64,000 nt of DNA from the NCBI GenBank assembly GCA_015709495.1, contig CP054189.1, positions 124,001 to 188,000 of the forward strand, read 5' to 3'. Shown here piece after piece: positions 53,154-62,147 of the stretch (the first letter of the stretch is position 1; every line of letters begins with the position of its first letter). Origin of the DNA: Chthonomonadaceae bacterium (GTDB taxonomy: Bacteria; Armatimonadota; Fimbriimonadia; Fimbriimonadales; Fimbriimonadaceae). Position numbers and translations under genes: made by a program. The notes beneath the pieces are model-generated. The model searched no databases, was not told the origin of the DNA, and saw only the letters and a list, made by a program, of their open reading frames with translations.

Positions 53154-54730
53154 GCCGAGCCGAGGTACGGTAGTTGGGTGAGCCCGTCGAGTTCTTCGGC
53201 TGAGTTCGCGGCTACGGACTCGAATCGCTCGATGGCTTCTTCCGCCGCCGCATCCGATCCGAAAGCGATCGCTCCCAAACGGGTCCACTTCTGGCGCAAG
53301 ATGTCGGCAAGGGGAGCGGCCGTGTTACGGGCATGGCCGGCAGGAAACATCACGAGGCCGGAGTCGTGGGCCTCCCCCGACTTCAGACGAATCACCAGCG
53401 AGGTAGGGATGCCCTCTGGGTACTTGGCGTCGTATTCGGGGCCGCCGTGGAGAAACTCGATTTTCGCCATCAGGGCGCGCGTCAGAGGATGGAAGATCGC
53501 GGAGTCCTCCTCCGCGTAGTCGTCGGGCAAGAGCATGAGGTCCTTCCACGCCTCCGCGTTCGACCCGCCTCCGGCCAGAGCGACGCCCCTTTCCAGAGCT
53601 TTCCGAAGAACGGTCGCCACGATGTACGCCATCGAATGGTCCGCGCTTTGACGAGTGCGGGGGTCCATCTTGGCAGGGTTGCCGATAATCCCAAAGGCCG
53701 GCTCATAAGCTAGAATCGTCATCCGCTCGATCCCCTCCGGGCCGCCTTCGAGGATGCTCGGATGAGCCACAAGCAGGTCGAGCAGCCCCTGAATGGCGCC
53801 GGCCGATTGATGTTCGTACAGCCCTAACTTAAAGTGCATCCCCCTTACGGCGAAGTCGTCTCCCGAATGGGTGAGCACGAGATCGAACGGGGAGTCGCCC
53901 GCCTCTCTCCACCTCTCCGGACCCTGAGTCGTGGGCTCGAAAAACCGGAAGATCGCTTCCGGGTTGCGAAACACGTCGCGGGGACCGACGAACCCCCTCA
54001 TCGCTCGCTTGGCGCAGAGCACGGCGGCCTCGGCCGAGATCGCGGCTGATGCCCCTTTCGAATCGGAAAGCTGCTTGCCGGCCCGGATCGCGCGCCAGGG
54101 AATGTAGTGGGCGACGAACATCCCGATCGCGCTCTCGATCTGGTCCGCCGTTGCGCCCCTCAAGGCTCCGTAAGTTGCGGCCGAGGCGATCGCGCCGTGG
54201 ACGACATGGTCCAGCTTGTACGATTTCAGGCTGAACACCTCAGCCAATCGCCCCCTGATCTCATCGAGCAGCAGCATCGCTCGAAGGGCCGTTGCCCCAT
54301 CAAGCCCGCCCTCTTGGCAGGCGGCGACCACCACGGGATAGTAGTCGTTATGGCCGAACTCACCCGCCGCATGGCCCAGTTCGGGGCGGTAGCCGAAGTT
54401 CGTGCCGTTGGAATCCCACTCGCGCACTGCGGCGGAGTTGGCCGCAATCGCCTTCTCGGCCTGCACACGCGCTCCGGACCCGAAAACCGTCGCGCCGCGG
54501 CCCTTTGCCGGGTATTCGAAGGCTTCGGTCCGCAGAAGGGTCGGGGCGTTCGTGCCCATGGCGAGGGCGCTGAAGCCACACAGCAACGCGTCGGTATGGA
54601 ACATCCGCACCCTTTCGAGCGCAAGTTCACTCGGGCCCGGTCCCAGCGTCCCCTTGAGGAAGTCGAGGGCGAATTGCCCGATTCCCAGAGCTTGGTTCGA
54701 GTCGCGTGGCAGGGTGATCGAGTTCGGCAT
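53150..54730 (-). CDS. MmgE/PrpD family protein
   Basis: A 526-aa protein of the MmgE/PrpD superfamily, which includes 2-methylcitrate dehydratase and cis-aconitate decarboxylase. Segments: CGFSALAMGTNAPTLLR, VREWDSNGTNFGYRPELGHAAGEFGHNDYYPVVVAACQEGG, LKSYKLDHVVHGAIASAATYGALRGATADQIESAIGMFVAHYIPWRAIRAG, and PLTRALMAKIEFLHGGPEYDAKYPEGIPTSLVI. It may be 2-methylcitrate dehydratase, but no prpB or prpC is nearby, so the substrate is open. The ATG at 54730 has a TAAACT box ending 7 nt upstream; a longer frame overlapping the divergent gene is rejected. Confidence 0.88.
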   Translation of the reverse strand: MPNSITLPRDSNQALGIGQFALDFLKGTLGPGPSELALERVRMFHTDALLCGFSALAMGTNAPTLLRTEAFEYPAKGRGATVFGSGARVQAEKAIAANSAAVREWDSNGTNFGYRPELGHAAGEFGHNDYYPVVVAACQEGGLDGATALRAMLLLDEIRGRLAEVFSLKSYKLDHVVHGAIASAATYGALRGATADQIESAIGMFVAHYIPWRAIRAGKQLSDSKGASAAISAEAAVLCAKRAMRGFVGPRDVFRNPEAIFRFFEPTTQGPERWREAGDSPFDLVLTHSGDDFAVRGMHFKLGLYEHQSAGAIQGLLDLLVAHPSILEGGPEGIERMTILAYEPAFGIIGNPAKMDPRTRQSADHSMAYIVATVLRKALERGVALAGGGSNAEAWKDLMLLPDDYAEEDSAIFHPLTRALMAKIEFLHGGPEYDAKYPEGIPTSLVIRLKSGEAHDSGLVMFPAGHARNTAAPLADILRQKWTRLGAIAFGSDAAAEEAIERFESVAANSAEELDGLTQLPYLGSA

Positions 54731-54737
54731 AAAATGG

Positions 54738-54743
54738 AGTTTA
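54738..54743 (-). promoter_or_regulatory. -10 box of leaderless type for MmgE/PrpD gene
   Basis: TAAACT on the minus strand inside CGGATAAACT, 7 nt before the ATG; the same 10-mer and spacing as at dxr. Confidence 0.55.
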
Positions 54744-54771
54744 TCCGACGCCCTCAAACTGGATGGATTCG

Positions 54772-54777
54772 TATAAT
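54772..54777 (+). promoter_or_regulatory. -10 box upstream of DUF1592 gene
   Basis: TATAAT within TTCGTATAAT, 9 nt before the GTG at 54787. An ATG at 54763 lies upstream of this box and would not be on the transcript. A similar TTCGTATAAG occurs before the DUF1552 gene. Confidence 0.5.
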
Positions 54778-54786
54778 GAAGTCGAA

Positions 54787-57138
54787 GTGTCTTTCCAGCC
54801 AAGGTTGTTACGCGGATGGGCGATGACGGGCGTCGCCGCTGCGCCCTGCATCACCGGTTGGGTGATGGCGAACGGCCTCGCGTCAGTTCAAGGGACCCGG
54901 AGCTTCGATAAGGACGCCCTTCCTTTCCTCACGGCCCATTGCCTGCCCTGCCACCAAGGCGCCGAAGCGCCGCAGGGGGTCCGGTTCGACATCGTCCGCA
55001 CTCGCGACGAAGCCGCAGGCCGACGCTCGCTGTGGGCGAGGGTGCAATCGGTTCTGGAATCGGGCGCGATGCCTCCTTCGGGTTTGGTGCGCCCTCCCGC
55101 CGCAGACCTCCAACGAATGAAGGAGTGGCTTCGCGCGGCGCTGAAGTCGTTGCCCGAAGACACCCCTGACCCAGGCAGGGTCACGCTTCGGCGACTCAAC
55201 CGGGCCGAATACAACAATACGATCCGGGACCTGTTTGGGATCGACCTCCGACCCGCCGACGACTTCCCGTCGGACGACGTCGGATACGGATTCGAGAACA
55301 TCGGCGACGTACTCTCCACGTCACCGTTGCTTCTGGAGCGGTATCTCGGCGCGGCGCAAAAGGTGGCTGAGACCGTGATCGAATTGCGCGAACCGGTGGC
55401 GCTGCGAGTCGAGGCTGGCGACCTGCCCTCGGGGGGCGGCCAGCGCGTCCTTCCCACGGGTGAGGTGCTCCTCACCACCAACGGGGAAGTCGGCTCGTTC
55501 GTGCGGGTTCCCGCTTCAGGCTCTTACCGAATTCGCGCGTCCGCCTGGGGTCAGCAAGCGGGTCCCGAACCATGCCGCATGACCCTCTCAGTCGACGGCA
55601 AGGTAGTGCAGGCGTTTCGTGTGACGGCCACGCGCGGCAACGAGATCGTCTACGAAGCGCCGGTTCAGGTCGAGGCGGGAAGGCGGCAGATCGCAGCGGC
55701 GTTCATCAACGACTATTACAACCCCGGACACGAGGACCCGGCTCAGCGCGACCGCAATCTGGCGATCCGGTACGTGGAACTCTACGGTCCGCTCGCGTCC
55801 ACCCAACCCCCTTCGCAAGCGCACCGGTGGCTCGTGCCCAGGACGCCGTCGAAATCCGAAGCTCCTGCCGAGGCCCGAGCTGCTCTGGGGAGGCTGATGG
55901 AACGTGCCTTCCGGCGACCCGTCTCGGCCCAAGAAGTCGAGCGCATCGCGCGTCTGGTCGATCAGGCCCTCTCAGAAGGCGACTCTTACGAAGCGGCGTT
56001 GCGCCTCGGAGTGCAGGCGGTGCTGGTGTCGCCGCATTTCCTCTTCCGCGTCGAGCCAGATCCACCTGGACTTAGGTCCGGGTCGATTCGGAAGCTCGGG
56101 TCCTACGAAGTCGCCTCGCGCCTTTCCTACTTCCTCTGGAGCTCGATGCCCGACGAGGAACTTTTCGATCTGGCGAAGAAGGACCAACTCGCGGACCCAA
56201 CTGTACTTCGCGCACAGGTCAAACGGATGTTGGAAGACCCCAAGGCGGAGGCGCTTTCAGACGAGTTCGCCGTGCAGTGGCTGACGTTGCGGCGTCTCGA
56301 CATCTCTTCGCCCGACCCGACCCTCGCGCCCGAATGGAACGAAGAACTGCTCGCTTCGATCCGCGAAGAACCCAAACGCCTCTTCCAATACGTCTTGCGC
56401 GAGCGCAGGCCGATTCGGGAATTCCTCTCGGCCAATTACGTCTTTCTGGACGCGAACCTGGCCAAGCTCTACGGGCTCGAGAACGAGTATCGCCGCGCGG
56501 GGGGAACCCTTGACGGCAAGGGAGGATTCGTGCGGACGACGATCGGAAGTTCCCAACGAGGGGGATTGTTGACGACCGCCGCCGTGCTGACCGTCACCTC
56601 CAACCCCAACCGAACCTCGCCCGTCAAGCGCGGGAAGTGGGTCTTGGAGACGATCTTGGCTGAAGCCCCTCCGCCGCCACCGCCAGGGCTAGCTCCGCTC
56701 GAAGGCGATCTCGATACGGTTCCCTCGGAGAACATCAAGGCCCGGCTCGAACGGCATCGACGAGACCCTGCCTGCGCCGTATGCCACGTCAAGATGGACC
56801 CGATCGGCTTTTCGTTCGAGAACTACGACCTGATCGGACGCTGGCGCACCCAAGACGGCCCGTTTCCGGTCGATGCGTCCGGCGATCTGCCTTCGGGCGA
56901 GAAGCTACGAGGGATCTCGGACCTGAAGAACCTGCTCCTGAAGGAGGAAGACAATTTCGTCCACGCGCTGGCGCAGCAGGTCTTGACCTACGCGCTGGGG
57001 AGGGGCGCGACCGACAAGGATCGCCCCTATCTCCAACGGATCGTAAGGGAGACACGAAACGGCGGCGGCACCCTCGAAGCCATGATCGCGGCCCTCGTGA
57101 CGAGCGAGCCCTTCCTGACCAAGCGCGTCGAGAGATAG
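54787..57138 (+). CDS. Secreted DUF1592/DUF1588/DUF1585 multidomain c-type cytochrome protein
   Basis: A 783-aa exported protein of the planctomycete-type PSD/DUF1592 family. A signal region (PRLLRGWAMTGVAAAPCITGWVMANG) precedes a CLPCH haem motif (Cys52-His56), DUF1587 (RVTLRRLNRAEYNNTIRDLFGIDL), a carbohydrate-binding-like beta region (about 220-340), DUF1595/DUF1592 (FRRPVSAQEVERIARLVDQAL; SYEVASRLSYFLWSSMPDEELFDLAKKDQL), DUF1588 (RGGLLTTAAVLTVTSNPNRTSPVKRGKWVLETIL) with a second CxxCH (CAVCH), and DUF1585 at the end. It pairs with DUF1552 proteins, possibly for oxidative attack on polysaccharides; the activity is unproven. Start: GTG by the -10 position; ATG 54763 or 54823 are alternatives. 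Confidence 0.88.
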   Translation: MSFQPRLLRGWAMTGVAAAPCITGWVMANGLASVQGTRSFDKDALPFLTAHCLPCHQGAEAPQGVRFDIVRTRDEAAGRRSLWARVQSVLESGAMPPSGLVRPPAADLQRMKEWLRAALKSLPEDTPDPGRVTLRRLNRAEYNNTIRDLFGIDLRPADDFPSDDVGYGFENIGDVLSTSPLLLERYLGAAQKVAETVIELREPVALRVEAGDLPSGGGQRVLPTGEVLLTTNGEVGSFVRVPASGSYRIRASAWGQQAGPEPCRMTLSVDGKVVQAFRVTATRGNEIVYEAPVQVEAGRRQIAAAFINDYYNPGHEDPAQRDRNLAIRYVELYGPLASTQPPSQAHRWLVPRTPSKSEAPAEARAALGRLMERAFRRPVSAQEVERIARLVDQALSEGDSYEAALRLGVQAVLVSPHFLFRVEPDPPGLRSGSIRKLGSYEVASRLSYFLWSSMPDEELFDLAKKDQLADPTVLRAQVKRMLEDPKAEALSDEFAVQWLTLRRLDISSPDPTLAPEWNEELLASIREEPKRLFQYVLRERRPIREFLSANYVFLDANLAKLYGLENEYRRAGGTLDGKGGFVRTTIGSSQRGGLLTTAAVLTVTSNPNRTSPVKRGKWVLETILAEAPPPPPPGLAPLEGDLDTVPSENIKARLERHRRDPACAVCHVKMDPIGFSFENYDLIGRWRTQDGPFPVDASGDLPSGEKLRGISDLKNLLLKEEDNFVHALAQQVLTYALGRGATDKDRPYLQRIVRETRNGGGTLEAMIAALVTSEPFLTKRVER

Positions 57139-57169
57139 CTTTTCGGCGTCCTGATTGTGGAAGATTTCG

Positions 57170-57175
57170 TATAAG
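57170..57175 (+). promoter_or_regulatory. -10 box of leaderless type for DUF1552 gene
   Basis: TATAAG within TTTCGTATAAG, 8 nt before the ATG. It suggests the DUF1552 gene also has its own transcript besides readthrough from the DUF1592 gene. Confidence 0.45.
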
Positions 57176-57183
57176 ATAAAGTC

Positions 57184-58521
57184 ATGGCAAGGTCGATCAG
57201 TCGCAGGCAGGTGCTCCGAGGGATGGGAACGGCTCTCGCGCTCCCGATGCTCGAAGGGGCGCTTCCCCTCTCGGCGCTCGCGCAATCGCTCAAGCCGGCA
57301 CAGCGGCCGAACCGAATCGCGTTTCTGTTCGTACCCAACGGCGTCAACATGGAGCACTGGACACCCGCAACGGAAGGAGCGCTCGACACGTTGCCGACGG
57401 TGCTCGAGCCTCTCCAGCCGCTGAAATCGGAGTTTCAGGTCCTGACTGGCCTTGCTCAACGTAACGCTTTTGCCTTGGGAGACGGCCCCGGAGACCACGC
57501 CCGATCGTCCGCTGCTTGGCTGACGGGCGTACACCCCAAGAAAACCGCCGGCTCGGACATTCAAAACGGCATCTCGGCCGACCAAGTCGCTTCCCAGCAC
57601 ATCGGCGGGCGCACGCGCTTGCCGTCGCTCGAATTGGGTTGTGAGAGGGGCGCGGTATCGGGCAATTGCGATTCCGGTTATAGCTGCGCTTACTCGTCCA
57701 GCATCTCCTGGCGATCGCCGACGACTCCCATGCCCAAAGAGGTCAACCCTCGAATGGTCTTTGAGAGGCTCTTCGGCGATTCCGAACTGGCCGACGAAAG
57801 CCTCCAAAAGCGCCGCAAGCAACGGATCAGCATTCTGGACCTCGTCGCGGAAGACGCCGCTGAATTGAAGCGGAAGCTCGGATCGCGCGATAAGCTGAAG
57901 ATCGAAGAGTACTTCACCTCCGTGCGAGACATCGAGAACCGACTCGAACGCATGGAAGATAGCGAGGCCAAACTCGTTAAGATGGGTCAGAAGCCGACCG
58001 GAGTCCCCAGCGATTACGGTGAGCACGTCCGCTTGATGGGAGACATGATGATCCTTGCCTTTCAGGCCGACCTCACCCGCATTTCGACCTTCATGTTCGC
58101 CAACGAGGGCTCGAACAGGAACTATCGCAACATCGGCATTTCCGATGGGCACCACGACATCTCACATCACGGGAAGCAGGCCGAAAAGCTCGAAAAGAAG
58201 CGGCAGATCGACCGGTTTCATGTGGAGCAGCTCGCCTACATCCTCAACCGGATGCGATCGATCCGCGAAGTTGAGGGCACGCTCCTCGACAACACGATGC
58301 TCCTCTACGGTGGGGGCATCGGCGACGGCGACCGTCACAACCACGACGACCTGCCGATCCTGCTCGCGGGCCGCGGCGCAGGGAAGCTCAAGCCCGGCCG
58401 CCACGTTCGATTCCGGCAGGGAACGCCCCTCAACAACCTGTTCTTGTCCATGCTCGACAAGGTCGGCGTGGACGTCGAGCAACTGGGCGACAGCACGGGG
58501 AAGCTCCAAGGGCTGTTGTAG
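57184..58521 (+). CDS. Tat-exported DUF1552 domain protein
   Basis: A 445-aa protein. The twin-arginine signal is SISRRQVLRGMGTALALPMLEG with cleavage near LSALAQ. The DUF1552 body has IAFLFVPNGVNMEHWTP, GDHARSSAAWLTGVHPKKT, a Cys pair loop (GCERGAVSGNCDSGYSCAYSSSISW), GISDGHHDISHHG and GGGIGDGDRHNHDDLPILLAG. It is related to the DUF1501/sulfatase-like alkaline-phosphatase fold; the His/Asp-rich motifs suggest metal binding. DUF1552 genes commonly follow DUF1592 genes, as here (45 nt gap). Function is unproven. Confidence 0.9.
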   Translation: MARSISRRQVLRGMGTALALPMLEGALPLSALAQSLKPAQRPNRIAFLFVPNGVNMEHWTPATEGALDTLPTVLEPLQPLKSEFQVLTGLAQRNAFALGDGPGDHARSSAAWLTGVHPKKTAGSDIQNGISADQVASQHIGGRTRLPSLELGCERGAVSGNCDSGYSCAYSSSISWRSPTTPMPKEVNPRMVFERLFGDSELADESLQKRRKQRISILDLVAEDAAELKRKLGSRDKLKIEEYFTSVRDIENRLERMEDSEAKLVKMGQKPTGVPSDYGEHVRLMGDMMILAFQADLTRISTFMFANEGSNRNYRNIGISDGHHDISHHGKQAEKLEKKRQIDRFHVEQLAYILNRMRSIREVEGTLLDNTMLLYGGGIGDGDRHNHDDLPILLAGRGAGKLKPGRHVRFRQGTPLNNLFLSMLDKVGVDVEQLGDSTGKLQGLL

Positions 58522-58578
58522 AAGACCTTCAAGAAGGACTGTTGCGGACGCCGTCGAAGTACGGCTTGGAGGATGGTC

Positions 58579-59922
58579 GTGTCAAACAACAAGAAGCAAA
58601 CTGGAATCTCTCGTCGGAAGGTCATCGGGCAAGCTGCTGGGGTCGCAGCGTTGGCGACGGGTTTGGGATCCCGGTCGCTCGCGGTTCACCTTGGGATCGA
58701 GCCCCGCGCGAAGCAGGCGGGCGCAAACGACAAGCTGGTTCTCGGCCTTATCGGGTGCGCGGGAATGGGCGCGGCGAACATGCGGACGCTCATGGGGTTC
58801 AACGACGTCGAAGTCGCCGCGATCTGCGACGTAGACGACAACCGAATGCCCGGCGACTTCAACGAGGTCAACAAGAAGTACGGCAAACGGCCCTCCGTTT
58901 ACCGCGACTACCGCCAGATGCTCGAGCGCAAGGACATCGACGCCGTAATCATCGGCAGCCCCGACCATTGGCACGCGCTGCACCTGATTCACGCCTGCGA
59001 GGCCGGAAAGGACTCCTATTGTGAGAAGCCGATCTCGCACAACGTCGTCGAGGCAGTAGCGATGGCGCGATGCGTCGAAAAACACAAGCGCGTCGTTCAG
59101 GTCGGGACTTGGCAACGAAGCACGCGAGAGTTCACCGACGCCATCGATACGATCCGGTCAGGAAAGCTCGGGAAGATCGTCCATTGCCGAGCATGGATCA
59201 CGGACGGGTTCCGCGCGGGGAACCAACAGGTCGCTGAGGTTCCGAGCAGCCTCGATTACGATTTCTGGACCGGACCGGCCGAGATGATCCCCTACAAAGC
59301 CAACCACGTTCACTACAACTGGCGTTGGTTTTCGAACACCGGCGGCGGCATGACGACCGACTGGGGCGTTCACATGATCGACATCGCTCTGCTCGGGATG
59401 AGCCAAGACCAGGACCTCGTCATGCCCGAAGAGATCACGACTTGGGGCGGGCAGTGGGCCTATGCGGGCGATGACCGGACCGCGCCGGACACCATCGAGA
59501 CCCTGTACAAGTTCCGCGATCCCGACTTCGTCCTCACTTGGTCGGTGCTGCGCGATCACCCTGGCAAGCCGGGGCACTGCACCGAGTTCATCAGCGCCGA
59601 GGGCAAAACTCTGAGGGTGTGGCGCGGAGGATGGACCCTCCTCGATCCGGACGGCAAGGAACTCCCGAAGGAGTCCACGACTTCTCCGGGAAGCCACTGG
59701 CGAGAGTGGGTCGATTGCGTGAAGTCCAGAGGCAAGCCAAGCGCTGACTTGGGTTCCGTCGCGCAGACTACCATCGTGTGCCACCTCTCGAACGTCGCCC
59801 TTCAAGCCGGCCAACCCGTGCGGTGGAACAAGGCGAAGATGGACCTCGAAGGCAAGGCGGGCCGCGATACCCTTGCGTACAGTCGGCCCTATCGCAAGCC
59901 TTGGGTCTTGCCCAAGTACTGA
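58579..59922 (+). CDS. Tat-exported Gfo/Idh/MocA family oxidoreductase
   Basis: A 447-aa NAD(P)-dependent oxidoreductase-type protein. A twin-arginine signal (GISRRKVIGQAAGVAALATG) is followed by the Rossmann motif LIGCAGMGAANM, then DAVIIGSPDHWHALHLIHACEAGKDSYCEKPISHNVVEA with the EKP catalytic motif, and a C-terminal alpha/beta domain (GGGMTTDWGVHMIDIALLG). Exported members act on sugars or glycosidic bonds by transient oxidation. The GTG at 58579 was chosen because TTGGAGG lies 6 nt before it; the ATG at 58573 touches the ribosome-binding site. Confidence 0.92.
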   Translation: MSNNKKQTGISRRKVIGQAAGVAALATGLGSRSLAVHLGIEPRAKQAGANDKLVLGLIGCAGMGAANMRTLMGFNDVEVAAICDVDDNRMPGDFNEVNKKYGKRPSVYRDYRQMLERKDIDAVIIGSPDHWHALHLIHACEAGKDSYCEKPISHNVVEAVAMARCVEKHKRVVQVGTWQRSTREFTDAIDTIRSGKLGKIVHCRAWITDGFRAGNQQVAEVPSSLDYDFWTGPAEMIPYKANHVHYNWRWFSNTGGGMTTDWGVHMIDIALLGMSQDQDLVMPEEITTWGGQWAYAGDDRTAPDTIETLYKFRDPDFVLTWSVLRDHPGKPGHCTEFISAEGKTLRVWRGGWTLLDPDGKELPKESTTSPGSHWREWVDCVKSRGKPSADLGSVAQTTIVCHLSNVALQAGQPVRWNKAKMDLEGKAGRDTLAYSRPYRKPWVLPKY

Positions 59923-59929
59923 CCTCAAC

Positions 59930-60706
59930 CTACTTGGAGGGGCGGTCGCAAACGAGTCGGAAGCCGACAAACCAGCCGTCGGCGAGCCACCATCGCGACT
60001 TCGGCAGTTGGGGATCGGTCATTTGCCAGTCGGGCGAATAGTAGCGGCGCACAGTGGGCTTCAGGTCGGCGGCTTCGAACATAATGTCGCCCCCGCAAAG
60101 CACAGGCTTTCCCTTCAGGTCGAGCGCCCACTCTCCAACGTTTCCAAGGAGGTCATGAAGGCCCAACGGGTTCGATTTGAGCTTGCCCACCGGATGCGTG
60201 GTGTATTCGCTGTTACCCGCAAACCACTCCCGCTGAGCGGCTTGTTCGGCGGTGAGCGGCGCCTTCCAACCGCTTTCGGCCGCCAACTGCCACTCGGCTT
60301 CCGTCGGGAGACGGTATTTCTTTCCCGTCACGCTCCTCAGCCACCGACAGAACATATCCACGTTCGTATGCGAGACGTTGATGACCGGATAGCCTTGGTG
60401 CCCCCAACCCAAGTCGGGCAAAATGTAGCTCCGGCTGGGGCGCGCGATCACGTCGGGGGCGAAGTCAGTCTGATCGTACGGCCGGGAGGGCTCGCCGCTC
60501 AAAAGGAACTGGTCGAAGAGTTCCCACGCCGTTTCCGTCGCCGCCATATAGAACGGCACCACTTCGACCTCCTCCTCGCCGATCTTCACCTTCCCACCCG
60601 GAACCGCGACCATCTTAAACTCGACGGTCGATTGGGGGAGCTTCTCGACGTAGGTTTCGCTTTGGAAGAGCCCGAGCGCGCAAAGGAGCACAGGAGTCAG
60701 CATCAA
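59930..60706 (-). CDS. Formylglycine-generating enzyme-like (SUMF1) secreted protein
   Basis: A 258-aa protein with signal peptide (MMLTPVLLCALGLFQSE) and an FGE-sulfatase/C-type-lectin-like fold: MVAVPGGKVKIGEEEVEV, YMAATETAWELFDQFLLSG, YPVINVSHTNVDMFCRWLRSVTGKKYRLPTEAEWQLAAESG, GLHDLLGNVGEWALD and the terminal FVGFRLVCD. The two catalytic cysteines of true FGE (before the C-terminus) are not apparent, so it is probably a binding or structural relative. Its ATG overlaps the stop of the upstream Gfo/Idh/MocA gene by 4 nt. The stop is 7 nt from that of the convergent Gfo gene. Confidence 0.88.
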   Translation of the reverse strand: MMLTPVLLCALGLFQSETYVEKLPQSTVEFKMVAVPGGKVKIGEEEVEVVPFYMAATETAWELFDQFLLSGEPSRPYDQTDFAPDVIARPSRSYILPDLGWGHQGYPVINVSHTNVDMFCRWLRSVTGKKYRLPTEAEWQLAAESGWKAPLTAEQAAQREWFAGNSEYTTHPVGKLKSNPLGLHDLLGNVGEWALDLKGKPVLCGGDIMFEAADLKPTVRRYYSPDWQMTDPQLPKSRWWLADGWFVGFRLVCDRPSK

Positions 60707-62082
60707 TACTCTCGGTCCTTAAGGATTCCAGGCTGGGGAATCGGGTAGCGGCCGTCTGCCCCCGGCATCAGGGGCGAGGGCGAGTCGCTGGTGAGCTCGG
60801 CGACCGTCGGGCCGAATTCGTGCTCGCAATTCAGCATCTGCTCGAACGTGATCTCTTGCCCGGTGTGAGCCGCCATCCGCCCCATGTTGGTTACGAGGCA
60901 GGTCTCGACGCCGGTCTTGACCTCGTTATGAGGCTCGTTGTCCCGGATCTTCCCCACCAGGACTTCCCATTCGTTCTGGTACGGGTTGCTACGGTCGGTG
61001 GACTGCCAAACGAGCGATTCGGGCGCGAGGATTTGATTCGAGTGAATCGCTTGCGGACCTCCGAAGTCGCCGGCACGCGCCACCACTCCAAGGCCCTTCG
61101 TTCCATGAACGTAGGACGAGTAGATGCCGTGAGCGCCGTTCATGCACCGTCCCTCAAAGAAGAACTTGCTGCCGTCTCCGAACGTGTATTCAACGGCGTA
61201 TGAGTCGAAGTTCTGATCGACGAAAGGTAGACCCTCCGGGTTGGCCCGATAATGTCTGCCCCCTACGCCTTGCGCCCTGACCGGCAGCGCTCCCTTCATC
61301 CAGCAAAGGTGGTCGATGTGGTGGATGTAGAAATCCGAATAACAGCCCCCGCTCGCCCAGAGGAAACTGTGGAACCTCCGAATCTGATATTCGAGGTGAG
61401 ACATTCCGTCGGGCTTCGGCACCGATTGCGACGACGCGGCGGGGCCGTGCATTCGGTACCCTCGCATCAGCATGATCTCGCCGATGGCGCCCTCGCGAAT
61501 GCGCTGAGCAAGTTCCTGCATCCCGACCGTGTGGCGCGACATCAGCCCGACGCCCACCTTTAGGCCCGCCGAGATCGCCTTCTCGTTGAGCTCGAGCATC
61601 TTCCGGCTGCTCGGGCCATCGACCGACACTGGCTTCTCCATGAACACGTTGAGCTTCTTCTGGATCGCATACTCATAATGCACCCACCGAAAGCCCGGCG
61701 GCGTGGTCAGAATCACCACGTCTCCCGGCCGCAAGGTGTCCATCGCGCGCTTGTAGGCGTCGAAGCCCAAGAACCGCCGCTCCGGTGGAACGTCCATTTT
61801 CGATGCGATCGATCCGGAGAGGTTCTTGTAGCTGTCGTTGAGCCTATCCTCGAATACGTCGGCCATGGCGACCAACTTCACCGGGCCGCGCTGAACGCTC
61901 ACGGCGTTGACTGCCGCGCCGCTGCCTCTTCCGCCACATCCCACAAGCGCGACACGAATCTCGTCGCTCCCTTGCACGTGGACGCCCGCTCGAAGCGGTT
62001 TGGGTAGAAGGGCGGCCGCCGCAACGCCACCCGCCGCCTGCAACAGTTGCCGCCTCGAAGCTGCAAATTCCTTCTTGCTCAT
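60703..62082 (-). CDS. Tat-exported Gfo/Idh/MocA family oxidoreductase
   Basis: A 459-aa protein with a Tat-like signal (AASRRQLLQAAGGVAAAALLPKP), Rossmann motif LVGCGGRGSGAA, DVVILTTPPGFRWVHYEYAIQKKLNVFMEKPVSVDGPSS (EKP motif) and a C-terminal domain with GGCYSDFYIHHIDHLCWMKG. It is only distantly similar to the Gfo gene at 58.6 kb, so the two are not a recent duplication. GGAG lies 12 nt before the ATG. It forms an operon with the SUMF1-like gene. The substrate is unknown; a sugar role is inferred from the family. Confidence 0.92.
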   Translation of the reverse strand: MSKKEFAASRRQLLQAAGGVAAAALLPKPLRAGVHVQGSDEIRVALVGCGGRGSGAAVNAVSVQRGPVKLVAMADVFEDRLNDSYKNLSGSIASKMDVPPERRFLGFDAYKRAMDTLRPGDVVILTTPPGFRWVHYEYAIQKKLNVFMEKPVSVDGPSSRKMLELNEKAISAGLKVGVGLMSRHTVGMQELAQRIREGAIGEIMLMRGYRMHGPAASSQSVPKPDGMSHLEYQIRRFHSFLWASGGCYSDFYIHHIDHLCWMKGALPVRAQGVGGRHYRANPEGLPFVDQNFDSYAVEYTFGDGSKFFFEGRCMNGAHGIYSSYVHGTKGLGVVARAGDFGGPQAIHSNQILAPESLVWQSTDRSNPYQNEWEVLVGKIRDNEPHNEVKTGVETCLVTNMGRMAAHTGQEITFEQMLNCEHEFGPTVAELTSDSPSPLMPGADGRYPIPQPGILKDREY

Positions 62083-62147
62083 ACGTCAAAGACTCCGCGC
62101 TCTATTATGGACGCAGAATTCAGCGCAGCGAATCGCCGAATGCGAGG

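Noticed and set aside
54763-54786. ATG at 54763 as the start of the DUF1592 gene
   Set aside because: A TATAAT box lies downstream of it at 54772-54777, so it would not be transcribed from that promoter; GTG 54787 keeps the full signal peptide.
56905-58155. 416-codon ORF on the minus strand
   Set aside because: Antisense to the DUF1592 and DUF1552 genes, both of which have clear family motifs.
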